Shown here: piece by piece, positions 1 through 7,923 of the stretch
Layout: each line of letters starts with the position of its first letter
How positions within the stretch are numbered: the stretch's first letter is position 1
NCBI RefSeq assembly: GCF_001625085.1
Contig: NZ_BDAW01000083.1
Span: forward strand, 1 to 43,942
Origin: Nocardia acidivorans NBRC 108247
GTDB lineage: Bacteria > Actinomycetota > Actinomycetes > Mycobacteriales > Mycobacteriaceae
Reading direction: 5' to 3'
DNA length: 43,942 nucleotides
Notes under the pieces: model-generated
What the model saw: only the letters and a program-made list of their open reading frames with translations
Told to the model about the DNA's origin: nothing
The model's database searches: none
Made by a program: the position numbers and the translations under genes

Positions 1-1325
1 TCGCCCGCGCCGCGGGCATTGCCGCCCGTGCGGGCCTTGGCCATGCGGGACTGGCTGCCGCGACGAGCGCCGCCGCGGCGGGCGGGCTGATCATCGCGGT
101 CATCGGCGCGCGGGGCGTCGGGGCTGGGCATGACCAGCGGGGCGACCGCGCCGACCAGGGCGGTGACCTGGGACGAATTGGCCGTCACCTGTTGGGGTTT
201 GGTGTCGATGCCCGCCTTGCGGAGCAGGAAGGCGACATCCTTGCGCTGCTCGGGGAGCACGACCGTGACCACATCGCCGGAGCTGCCGGCGCGGGCGGTG
301 CGGCCCGAACGGTGCAGGTAAGCCTTGTGTTCGGCGGGCGGATCGACGTGTACGACCAGCTCGACGTCGTCGACGTGCACGCCGCGGGCGGCGACATCGG
401 TGGCGACCAGGACGCGAGCGGTGCCCGCCGAGAAGGCGGCCAGGTTGCGGTCGCGGGCCGCCTGCGAGAGGTTGCCGTGCAGATCGGTGGCGGGAATGCC
501 CGCGGCGGTCAGCTGCTTGGCGAGGCGGCGCGCGTGATGCTTGGTGCGCATGAACAGGATTCGGCGACCCGAACCCGAGGCCAGGGCGTCGACCAGATCG
601 CGCTTGGCGTCCGCGCCCCTGACCTCGAACACATGGTGGGTCATATCCGGAACCGGCGAATGCGCCTCGTCCACGCTGTGCGACAACGGATTCCGCATGA
701 ACCGCTTCACCAGCTTGTCCACCCCGTTGTCCAGGGTCGCGGAGAACAGCAGCCGCTGCCCATCGGCGGGGGTGGCCGCGAGAATCCGCGTCACGCCGGG
801 CAGGAAGCCCAGATCCGCCATATGGTCGGCCTCGTCCAGCACGGTGATCCGCACCGAATCCAGCGCCACCAGACGCTGTTTCATCAAATCCTCGAGCCGC
901 CCGGGGCACGCGACCACGATGTCCACACCCGCCTTGAGCGCCTTGGCCTGCCGATTCTGCGGCACGCCACCGAAAATGGTGGTCACCCGCAGCCCGCAGG
1001 CCCGAACCATGGGCTCGAGCGCGGTGGCGATCTGGGTGGCGAGCTCACGCGTCGGCGCGAGAATCAAACCGGTGGGCTGTCCGGGGCGGCGGGTACCGCC
1101 ACCGGCGGCCAGCCGCTCGACCATGGGCACGGAGAAGGCGAGGGTCTTACCGCTCCCGGTCCGTCCGCGAGCGAGCACATCGCGCCCGGCGATCACATCG
1201 GTGAGGGTGGCGGCCTGAATGGGCATGGGCGCGGTGATGCCGCTCGCCGCGAGGGCGTCGACCAAGGCCTTGCGCACGCCGAATTCGGCGAAGGACGCGG
1301 TGGGATTCGCTGAGGAAGAAGTCAT
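1..1325 (-). CDS. DEAD-box ATP-dependent RNA helicase (3' end outside window)
   Basis: The 5' 441 codons of an ATP-dependent RNA helicase that remodels RNA duplexes in the cytoplasm. Reading from ATG at 1325, the DEAD-box motifs appear in order: Q-motif region (GITAPMPIQ), Walker A (GRTGSGKT), PTRELA, CPGR, the Walker B box VLDEAD, and SAT. A second RecA lobe follows with ATDVAARG and HRSGRTARAG. After about residue 400 the sequence becomes an Arg/Gly-rich basic tail, typical of RhlE/DeaD-type proteins, and the gene runs off the window. The start is supported by AGGAA seven bases upstream. No partner gene is visible. RhlE-like and DeaD-like proteins cannot be told apart without the full tail. 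Confidence 0.93.
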   Translation of the reverse strand, partial: MTSSSANPTASFAEFGVRKALVDALAASGITAPMPIQAATLTDVIAGRDVLARGRTGSGKTLAFSVPMVERLAAGGGTRRPGQPTGLILAPTRELATQIATALEPMVRACGLRVTTIFGGVPQNRQAKALKAGVDIVVACPGRLEDLMKQRLVALDSVRITVLDEADHMADLGFLPGVTRILAATPADGQRLLFSATLDNGVDKLVKRFMRNPLSHSVDEAHSPVPDMTHHVFEVRGADAKRDLVDALASGSGRRILFMRTKHHARRLAKQLTAAGIPATDLHGNLSQAARDRNLAAFSAGTARVLVATDVAARGVHVDDVELVVHVDPPAEHKAYLHRSGRTARAGSSGDVVTVVLPEQRKDVAFLLRKAGIDTKPQQVTANSSQVTALVGAVAPLVMPSPDAPRADDRDDQPARRGGARRGSQSRMAKARTGGNARGAG

Positions 1326-1844
1326 AAAGGTTCCTGGTGCCTTTCGAGCATCGGGGTGAATCGCAGGGTCGTGCCGGACTGTTTGTCCGCACTTGTTGAC
1401 CTCGCTGCGTGGCCGACGCGAAGAAAAGACATCCACGACGGAGAAGAGTATGCAAGATCGCGCTACTCAACGGTTACAACCATAGCCCAATGCGCAAGCT
1501 TCCCGGTCACCACCCGCCTGTGATGTCCGTTGCTACCGGTCGGACCACATCCCGATCGTGGCCAGCAACCATCCGACAACCACATCCTGCGGTGCATCGA
1601 TCAGATACTGATATACCACGTCGGCGACCTCATTGATGAACGTCATCGCCCTGTCTGCCCGTCGGTGCCAGCCCGCCCTCGTGCCCCCGAAATCGCGAGT
1701 ACGGATCGGTCTGTTACCTCCGGGCAACCGGGTGCTCCGGGTGGCGAATCCGGGCGAGGGTCGCCCTCGCCGCGGGTGATGGCAGTCATCGCACCGCTCC
1801 GCTGTGGGATTCGATGCCTGGTTCGGATCCCACCGATACGGGCC
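1326..1844. other. Intergenic region with helicase leader and promoter
   Basis: About 520 bases without a clear gene, between the helicase start and the end of the SIS gene. The minus strand must carry the helicase promoter and leader. An imperfect hairpin (GTGCCGGAC, TGTTT-type loop, GTCCGCAC) lies at 1371-1392 within the probable 5' UTR. Long leaders are common on DEAD-box helicase genes, but no known riboswitch was recognised. A possible 37-residue small gene at 1533-1646 is listed separately. Confidence 0.5.
1533..1646 (-). CDS. Possible small protein (37 aa), unrecognised
   Basis: A short minus-strand frame starting at ATG 1646. The peptide begins MTFINEVADVVYQYLIDAPQ and ends VGWLLATIGMWSDR. 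Unlike the surrounding frames, which are rich in Arg, Pro and Ala, it is rich in aliphatic and aromatic residues and could form an amphipathic or short membrane helix. No strong ribosome-binding site is visible; the nearest purine stretch is ACAGGG. It lies 207 bases upstream of the helicase start on the same strand, so it could be a leader peptide or an independent gene. Composition is the only support. Confidence 0.33.
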   Translation of the reverse strand: MTFINEVADVVYQYLIDAPQDVVVGWLLATIGMWSDR

Positions 1845-2954
1845 TCAATGCGTGAGCGTGACCTTCGCCAGACCCGTCGGGTGGTCGGCGTCGATCCCCA
1901 ATTCCCGTGCCACGGCCAGGGCGAGTTGCTGGCCGCGAATGGTAGCCAGGACGCACTCGCCGAGATGGCCGAGGGCGGGCCAGGTGATCGGGGCCTCGGT
2001 CGCGGTGCCCGCCAGCACGGTCGGGGCATAGCGGGCGGCGAGTGGTGCGCGCAGTTCGAGGGTGTCGGAATCGGCCGGACCGGAACCCGCCAGCAGCACG
2101 GCGGGCGCACCCGGCCCGGTGACCGCGATCGGGCCGTGCCGGAAATCGGCGCTGGAGAAGCCGTGCGCCATGATGCCCGTTGTCTCCTGAAGTTTGAGCG
2201 CGGTCTCCAACGCGGCCGGATAGCAGGCGCTGCGGCCGACCACGGCCACGCGATCGACGGTGGCTATGAGTTCGGCGGCGTTGTCGGCGGACGCGGTATC
2301 GGCGAGCAGATCGGCTGCGGCCGCGGGCAATTCGGCGGCCTCGCGCCGGGTCATCCCGCCGGGACCGAGACCGGAGGCGATGGCGAGAACGGCCAGCATC
2401 TGACCGGTGACGGTTTTGGTCGCGGGCACCGCGCGCTCGGGACCGGCTTCCAGGGCGACCGTGTAGTGTGCGGCCCGCGCGAGCGCGGAGTCCGGATCAT
2501 TGGTCACCGCCACGACTTTCGCGCCCGCCGCCGCATAACGGCGGGTGAGGTCCACGATCTCGGGCGTGCGCCCGGACTGCGACAGCGCGATCAGCAGCCA
2601 ACCCCGGAACCCGATGGGCTCGCGACCGTAGACCGTGGCCACACTCGGCGCGACCAGACAGGTGGGCAGCCCGGTCTGCAATTCCACCGCGTAGCGCCCG
2701 AGCAGTGCGGCATTGTCCGAGGAACCGCGCGCCAGGAACGCGACGCCGACCGGACCATTCGACGGGCGCACCGACCCGGCGGCGATCTCCTCGACGCGCC
2801 CTTCGGTCTGCGCGCTCGTCTCGCCCGGCGCGTCGGTGAACAGCGCCGCGACGGCCGCGCCGATCGAGGTGTAGCGGTCGGCGAGCGCGGCGAGCACGCG
2901 CGGCTGATCGCGCATCTCTGCTTCCATCAGGCGGCCGAGCCGGGTGGGGTTCAT
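1845..2954 (-). CDS. SIS-domain sugar-phosphate isomerase/deaminase/deglycase
   Basis: 369 residues with two SIS domains, the fold that binds phosphosugars, as in the isomerase half of GlmS, in NagB-II and in FrlB. The first SIS domain has ARGSSDNA at about 75-82 and the phosphosugar-binding loop SQSGRTPE at 125-132. The second has GRSACYPAALETALKL from about 240 and the GlmS-like FRHGP at 271-275. There is no glutaminase domain, so it should act on an existing amino-sugar or Amadori phosphate and not synthesise one. Its ATG overlaps the last codons of the upstream kinase by 4 bases, implying translational coupling. With the kinase and an APC permease, it probably performs the second step of uptake, phosphorylation and cleavage. 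Glucosamine-6-phosphate deaminase and fructosamine-6-phosphate deglycase are both possible. Confidence 0.88.
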   Translation of the reverse strand: MNPTRLGRLMEAEMRDQPRVLAALADRYTSIGAAVAALFTDAPGETSAQTEGRVEEIAAGSVRPSNGPVGVAFLARGSSDNAALLGRYAVELQTGLPTCLVAPSVATVYGREPIGFRGWLLIALSQSGRTPEIVDLTRRYAAAGAKVVAVTNDPDSALARAAHYTVALEAGPERAVPATKTVTGQMLAVLAIASGLGPGGMTRREAAELPAAAADLLADTASADNAAELIATVDRVAVVGRSACYPAALETALKLQETTGIMAHGFSSADFRHGPIAVTGPGAPAVLLAGSGPADSDTLELRAPLAARYAPTVLAGTATEAPITWPALGHLGECVLATIRGQQLALAVARELGIDADHPTGLAKVTLTH

Positions 2955-3907
2955 CGAGGTCCTCCGGTGGTGGTCAATCGAATTGGGGGAGTGCTGGTAT
3001 CGATATCGAGGGCGAGGGTCACCGCACCGTGCAGCGAGGCGTCCTCGGGAAAGTGCGCGGCCCGGAATTCGGGGGCGAAGGCGGTCGCGGAGGCGACCAG
3101 GTCGGTGAGCGCCGGAAGAATCACCTCGGCGGCGGCCATCATCCCGCCCCCGATCACAATGCGCGCCGGATCGACGAAGACCGCGAGATTGGCCAGCGCG
3201 GTGGCCAGGATCTCCAGACTCCGCCGCACGAATTCGCGAGCGGCCGGATCGGTGCGCCGGAAAAGCTCTGCGCTGCTGACGGATTCACCGAGTCGCGCCG
3301 AGGCCCGCTGTCCGAGCCCGCGCCCGGCCACCAGCTCCTCGAGCGGGGCGTGCCCGGCGGCGACCGCGCCGACCGGCGAACTCCCGGGATTCATGTACCC
3401 GATCTCCCCGGCGGCCTGATGGGCTCCGGAGATCACCTGCCCGCCCACGATCAGCGCGGCGGCGATCCCGGTCCCGAGGCTGACATAGATCCCGGTGTCG
3501 ATCCCGCGCAACGCCCCGAAGCGCAGTTCCGCCAGGGCCGCGGCCCTCACATCATTGGCGACCCGCACCGCGGGCACGCCGAATTCGCTTGCGAGCCGGG
3601 CCGACAGCGCCAGCCGCTCCCAACCGGGCAGATTGGGGGTCAACTGGATGCCGTCGGCCCGGATGATCCCGGGCGCGACCGCCGCCCATCCGATGACGGG
3701 CAGGCCATGCCCCTCACGCGCGGTCTGCTCGAGTCGTCGCACGGTGGCGGCGGTGCGTCCCAGGATGTGGTCGGGGCCGAGGTCGGTCCGGGTGTCGAGG
3801 CGTTCCCGGAGCAGGATGGTGCCGCGCGCGTCGGCGAGGGCGATATCGGTCTTGGTTCCGCCGAAATCGACGCCCACTACGGCGAATTCGCTGGCTGCGT
3901 GCGGCAT
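2951..3907 (-). CDS. ROK-family sugar kinase
   Basis: 318 residues. The start at ATG 3907 is chosen because GAGGA lies upstream at a suitable distance and the protein then opens directly on the ROK nucleotide-binding motif DFGGTK (14-19). Other ROK marks are NLPGW (about 92-96), the catalytic ND pair at 118-119, SLGTGI and GAHQAAGEIG (161-170). The usual zinc motif after this point (CxCGxxGCxE) is absent, as in some actinobacterial ROK proteins. It should phosphorylate a sugar or amino sugar taken up by the adjacent permease and pass the product to the SIS enzyme, whose start overlaps its stop. Substrate is unknown. It lacks an N-terminal helix-turn-helix, so it is a kinase and not a repressor. 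Confidence 0.9.
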   Translation of the reverse strand: MPHAASEFAVVGVDFGGTKTDIALADARGTILLRERLDTRTDLGPDHILGRTAATVRRLEQTAREGHGLPVIGWAAVAPGIIRADGIQLTPNLPGWERLALSARLASEFGVPAVRVANDVRAAALAELRFGALRGIDTGIYVSLGTGIAAALIVGGQVISGAHQAAGEIGYMNPGSSPVGAVAAGHAPLEELVAGRGLGQRASARLGESVSSAELFRRTDPAAREFVRRSLEILATALANLAVFVDPARIVIGGGMMAAAEVILPALTDLVASATAFAPEFRAAHFPEDASLHGAVTLALDIDTSTPPIRLTTTGGPR

Positions 3908-3966
3908 TGACGATCCTCGGTACGGTCGGGCCGGGCCGCCGCGAAGGTGGCGGCCCGGCGGGGTGA

Positions 3967-5442
3967 TCAGTCGGCGACGGGCGCGGCCGGTGCGGCGGCT
4001 TCGGCGAGTTCCGGGTGCAGGTACTCCTCCCGAATCTCCTTGGGGCCGAACGGCCATACGCGCTCGGCGCGCGCCCAGATCAGGAAGGCGATGACGCCCA
4101 ATCCGACCCAGGCGATGGACCATTCGATGGGATGCACACCCGGATTGGACTGGTCGGCGTAGCCGTAGATGACCAGCCAGCCGACCGCGGCCACGATGGC
4201 GGGCAGCGGATACAGGAACATCTTGTAGGGGCGCACGAGATCCGGTTGCCGCCTGCGCAGGACGACGACCGCGGCGATCTGCGCGAGCGCCTGCACGATC
4301 ACCATGACCGTGGTGAGCAGCGAGATCAGCACCGTCAGCGGCGGATGCGCGGCCGAGGTCCCGATATGGCGGGCCAGCAGGAATCCGCCCGCGGTGACCA
4401 CGCCCATGGCGACCAGTCCGAGCACCGGGAATTGATGTTTGGGATGCAGGCGGCCGAAGGCCCGGAAGAACACCCGATCGTGCGCGGCGTCGAACGGCAC
4501 GCGTGAGCCGCCCAGCAGTCCGGTGAAGACCGAGGCGAAGGCCGTGATCAGGATGAGCCCGGTCACGACCTGCGCCGCACCCTTGCCCATGGTCGTCTCC
4601 AGCACCGCCGAGGCGACCGACCGCGATGCCACATTGTCCGGGTCGAGCATGTCCTTCCAATTGGTCACGCCCAGTACGCCGATCTGCATGAGCAGGTAGA
4701 TGCTCATGACGCCGAGGATGGCGAAGATGATCGAGCGCGGCAGCACCCGACCGGGCTCCTTCAGCTCACCGCCGAGGTACGCGGAGGTGTTGTAGCCCAG
4801 GTAGTCGTAGATGCCGATGGTCAGACCGGAGGCGAAGCCCAGCCAGAAGGTGTTGCTGCCCAGGTCGATCGCGTTATCGGGCCAGTCGAAGGCCATGCTC
4901 GCGTGGAAGTGCGTGAACGAGGCCAGGATGACCGCGGCCACCGCGAGGATCATGACCGACCACATGACGACGGTGATCCGGCCGATGCTGTCCACCCGCC
5001 GCCACAGCAGCACGAGCACCAGCGCCACCACCGCCACGCCGACGATATCGCCCTGCGTATCGGTCATGGAGGGCCACAGATAGGTCAGGTACTGCACCAG
5101 TCCCTGCACACCCGTGGACATGATCAGGGGAATGAAAAGCATTGCGGTCCAGACGAACAAGAAAGGCATGAGCCGTCCGGACCGGTACTGGAACGCCTGT
5201 TTGAGATAGACGTAGGTGCCGCCGGCGCCGGGCATGGCCGCGCCGAGTTCGGCCCAGACCAGGCCGTCGACGAGGGCGAGGACCGCGCCCGCGAGGAAGC
5301 CGATGACGGCGTGCGGGCCGCCGAACGCGGCGACCATGAGCGGAATGGTGACGAATGGGCCGATGCCGACCATCTGGCTCATATTGATGGCGGTGGCCTG
5401 GAAGAGGCCGATTCTTCGAGGGAGTTGGACGGGACCGGACAT
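3967..5442 (-). CDS. APC-superfamily permease
   Basis: 491 residues of an integral membrane transporter of the amino acid-polyamine-organocation superfamily. The start at ATG 5442 has a strong GGAGGAA site upstream. The N-terminal segment QATAINMSQMVGIGPFVTIP matches the broken first helix of APC transporters, followed by a dozen hydrophobic segments and a cytosolic tail. LGYNTSAYLGGELKEPGRVL near residue 220 is the typical helix 6 to loop region of the family. It heads a minus-strand operon with the ROK kinase 59 bases downstream and the SIS enzyme. An APC carrier next to a sugar kinase and a SIS enzyme recalls E. coli frlA-frlB-frlD, where the carrier imports fructosamine-type amino acid conjugates. 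That comparison is inference. Confidence 0.9.
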   Translation of the reverse strand: MSGPVQLPRRIGLFQATAINMSQMVGIGPFVTIPLMVAAFGGPHAVIGFLAGAVLALVDGLVWAELGAAMPGAGGTYVYLKQAFQYRSGRLMPFLFVWTAMLFIPLIMSTGVQGLVQYLTYLWPSMTDTQGDIVGVAVVALVLVLLWRRVDSIGRITVVMWSVMILAVAAVILASFTHFHASMAFDWPDNAIDLGSNTFWLGFASGLTIGIYDYLGYNTSAYLGGELKEPGRVLPRSIIFAILGVMSIYLLMQIGVLGVTNWKDMLDPDNVASRSVASAVLETTMGKGAAQVVTGLILITAFASVFTGLLGGSRVPFDAAHDRVFFRAFGRLHPKHQFPVLGLVAMGVVTAGGFLLARHIGTSAAHPPLTVLISLLTTVMVIVQALAQIAAVVVLRRRQPDLVRPYKMFLYPLPAIVAAVGWLVIYGYADQSNPGVHPIEWSIAWVGLGVIAFLIWARAERVWPFGPKEIREEYLHPELAEAAAPAAPVAD

Positions 5443-5480
5443 GGGGCTTCCTCCGGTGGGAGCAGAGCGGGTGAGTGGTT

Positions 5481-5504
5481 TAGTAAAGTTAAATTCCTTT
5501 ACTA
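5481..5504. promoter_or_regulatory. Perfect inverted repeat, probable ROK-regulator operator
   Basis: TAGTAAAG, an 8-base spacer (TTAAATTC), then CTTTACTA: perfect 8-base arms. It is an AT-rich island in very GC-rich DNA, 39 bases upstream of the permease start and 73 bases upstream of the divergent ROK regulator. The position suits repression of the catabolic operon and autoregulation. ROK repressors typically bind AT-rich palindromes of this size. The assignment to the adjacent regulator is inferred. Confidence 0.72.
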
Positions 5505-5576
5505 TTGGCGTCAAGAGTTCGTCAGGATTCGTTTGCCTAGAGTTGATCGGACGACACGAGCAGGAAACGGAAGGCG

Positions 5577-6755
5577 ATGGAAGAAGTCCCCTGGAATCGG
5601 CAACGCCTGCGCAGCAATAACGAGTGGTTGCTGCTCGAACAGCTGCGCCAGGCGGGCCCGGCGAGCCGCGCCCAACTCGCCAGGGACACCGGGCTTTCCA
5701 AGCCGACCGTGTCCAGTGCCCTCGCCACGCTGCTGCGCAACGGCCTGGTTCGGGAGATGGGCACGGTCGCGCCCGAGCGCGGGCGCACCGCCGTGCTGTA
5801 TGAACCCGATCCGACCGCCGGATATGTGCTCGGCCTCGATATCGGCCGAGCCAACCTGCGCGCGGCCGTCGCCGATCTCTCCGGAAAAGTGCTGGCCCGC
5901 ATCGATATAGCGAACCGGGCGCGCACCGCGTCCGCCGTCGCCGATATCGCCGTGCGGGCCGCCGAGCAGGTGTGCGAAACCGCAGGGGTCACCGCCGATC
6001 AGGTCATTCACGCGACGCTGGGCAGTCCGGGGGTCTTCGACCCGCAGGACGGGCGCATGCACTTCGCGGTGAACCTGCCCGGCTGGGGACGGGCCGGACT
6101 GCTCGACACCATTCGCGCGCGACTGGGCGGGCCGGAACTCACCGTGCACAATGACGCGAATCTGGCGGCGCTGGGCGAGTACGTCTTCGGTGCGGGCCGG
6201 GGCAGCCGACTGTTCGTCTACGTACTGATCGGTACCGGGCTCGGCGTCGGAATCGTCTCCCAGGGTGAGCTTTTCACCGGTGCGCACGGTGCGGCGGGTG
6301 AGGTCGGCTTCCTGCCGACCACCTTCGGCGCACCGGAGATCGAGCCACCGCGCCGGGGTGCGCTGGAAGAGGCGGTATCGGCCGAAGCCGTTGTCAAAGC
6401 CGCACGGGCACAGGGTATGACCGGGCGGCTCACCGCCAAGCGGGTCTTCGACGAGGCCCGCGCGGGACATCCCATCGCCGCGAATGTCGTTCGCCAGGAA
6501 GGGGAACGGGTCGCCCTCGTGGTCGCCGCGGTCACCGCCGTCCTGGATCCGGATGTCATCGCCCTGGGCGGCGGTCTCGGGCACAGCGCCGATCTGTACC
6601 TCGACGAGATACGGGCCGCGCTGCAACGCTCCACGCCGCTGCGCCCGCAGGTGGCCTCGAGCGAATTGGGCGATGACGCGGTCCTGCACGGGGCGATCGC
6701 GACCGCACTGCGGATCGCCCGTCCGCAGGTTTTCGATCGCCGAGTCCAGGATTGA
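5577..6755 (+). CDS. ROK-family transcriptional regulator
   Basis: 392 residues. An N-terminal winged helix-turn-helix (about 10-65; SRAQLARDTGLSKPTVSSAL) is fused to a ROK sugar-kinase-like domain beginning at LGLDIGRANL (about 88). The ROK domain keeps the ND pair (VHNDANLAALGE) and GAHGAAGEVGF but has no CxCGxxGC zinc motif. Proteins of this shape (NagC, Mlc, XylR) repress catabolic operons and release DNA on binding a sugar or sugar phosphate. It is divergent from the permease-kinase-SIS operon with a perfect palindrome between them, so it most probably controls that operon. The start follows a purine-rich GGAAGG stretch. Confidence 0.92.
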   Translation: MEEVPWNRQRLRSNNEWLLLEQLRQAGPASRAQLARDTGLSKPTVSSALATLLRNGLVREMGTVAPERGRTAVLYEPDPTAGYVLGLDIGRANLRAAVADLSGKVLARIDIANRARTASAVADIAVRAAEQVCETAGVTADQVIHATLGSPGVFDPQDGRMHFAVNLPGWGRAGLLDTIRARLGGPELTVHNDANLAALGEYVFGAGRGSRLFVYVLIGTGLGVGIVSQGELFTGAHGAAGEVGFLPTTFGAPEIEPPRRGALEEAVSAEAVVKAARAQGMTGRLTAKRVFDEARAGHPIAANVVRQEGERVALVVAAVTAVLDPDVIALGGGLGHSADLYLDEIRAALQRSTPLRPQVASSELGDDAVLHGAIATALRIARPQVFDRRVQD

Positions 6756-6942
6756 GAGCGGGGCGGGCAGCGAATTCGGCGTCGCCGGTGCGCTGACCTC
6801 GCGTATGCCGCAACGGTGGGGCCGGTCGGGCTGCCGAGTCGGCGAATTTTCCCAGCCGCGACGATTTTCGCGCGGCCGGGGAGTCCTAGTTGTCGAGGGT
6901 GTTCTGTGCGAGCGCCCAGCCGACCGGTCCTAGGAGTGCCGT

Positions 6943-7887
6943 ATGGGTTCGACAGCCACAGTCACGGTGGAGCAGGAGCTCGAACTGTTGCGCAGGCCGC
7001 TGCTCGCCTACTGCTATCGCATGCTCGGCTCGGTCACCGAGGCCGAGGACGCGGTCCAGGAGGCCATGGTGCGCGGCTGGCGCTCTGCCGAGGGGGTGCG
7101 TGACCGGGAAGGGTTGCGGCCGTGGATGTATCGCATCGCCACCAATGTGTGCATCGACGCCCTCAATGATCGCAAGCGGCGGGCACTGCCCATGGACTTG
7201 GCGGCGGCGAGCGATCCGCACGGCGAGATGGGACCCGCACTCCCGGAATCGACCTGGGTGCAACCGTTTCCGACCGGCGCGGTGGCCGACCCCTCCGAGC
7301 ACGCGGTATCGACCGAATCGGTGCGGCTGGCCTTCATCGCCGCGCTGCAATATCTGCTACCCCGTCAGCGCGCGGTGCTGATCCTGCGAGATGTGCTGTG
7401 CTGGAAGGCCGCCGAGGTCGCCGACCTGCTCGATACCAGCGTCGACGCGGTGAACAGCGCACTGCGCCGGGCCCGGGCCGTGCTCGCGCGGGCGCGGGCG
7501 CAGGCCCCCGCCGCCGAGCCCGTCGACCACGCGCTGCTCGACGACTACGTTTCGGCGTTCCAGCGCTTCGATATCGACGGCATAGTCGCGCTGCTGCACC
7601 GCGACGCCGTGATCGCCATGCCGCCGCACGCCTTCTGGCTGCGCGGGCGCGAGCGGTTCGGCACCTGGCTGCGGGTCTCGGATGTGGGCTGTCTCGACAA
7701 GCGCATGCTGCGCACCGAGGCCAACGACTGCCCGGCCGTGGCGATCTATCAGCAGTCCGGTGGCAAGTACGCGGCCGCCGCCATCCAGGTGCTCATCGCA
7801 CGCGAGGGCCGCATCGCGGAGCTGCACACCTTCCTGGAGCCCGCACTCTTCCCGCATTTCGGCCTACCCCTCGAAATACCGGCCTAG
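6943..7887 (+). CDS. ECF sigma factor, SigG-like, with SnoaL-like C-terminal domain
   Basis: 314 residues. Region 2 begins near LLAYCYRMLGSVTEAEDAVQ and runs through WMYRIATNVCIDAL. Region 4 is LQYLLPRQRAVLILRDVL followed by the helix-turn-helix AAEVADLLDTSVDAVNSAL. The remaining 120 residues form a SnoaL/NTF2-like domain (DDYVSAFQRFDIDGIVALL), which in these long ECF families contacts the core and controls activity in place of a classical anti-sigma factor. The layout resembles mycobacterial SigG; SigJ is a more distant alternative. The start has AGGAG about seven bases upstream. A DHA2 exporter begins 36 bases downstream and is probably co-transcribed. No anti-sigma gene is adjacent. Confidence 0.9.
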   Translation: MGSTATVTVEQELELLRRPLLAYCYRMLGSVTEAEDAVQEAMVRGWRSAEGVRDREGLRPWMYRIATNVCIDALNDRKRRALPMDLAAASDPHGEMGPALPESTWVQPFPTGAVADPSEHAVSTESVRLAFIAALQYLLPRQRAVLILRDVLCWKAAEVADLLDTSVDAVNSALRRARAVLARARAQAPAAEPVDHALLDDYVSAFQRFDIDGIVALLHRDAVIAMPPHAFWLRGRERFGTWLRVSDVGCLDKRMLRTEANDCPAVAIYQQSGGKYAAAAIQVLIAREGRIAELHTFLEPALFPHFGLPLEIPA

Positions 7888-7923
7888 CGACGAGTTTTCG
7901 CGGCGGCGCCGGTTGTTCGGAGC

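Noticed and set aside
1530..3419. A 629-codon plus-strand open frame opposite the SIS and ROK kinase genes
   Set aside because: Low-complexity Gly/Arg composition, opposite two genes with clear motifs.
3908..4660. Extension of the ROK kinase frame upstream of ATG 3907
   Set aside because: The extra sequence lies opposite or within the permease gene and is low complexity; a good ribosome site supports 3907.
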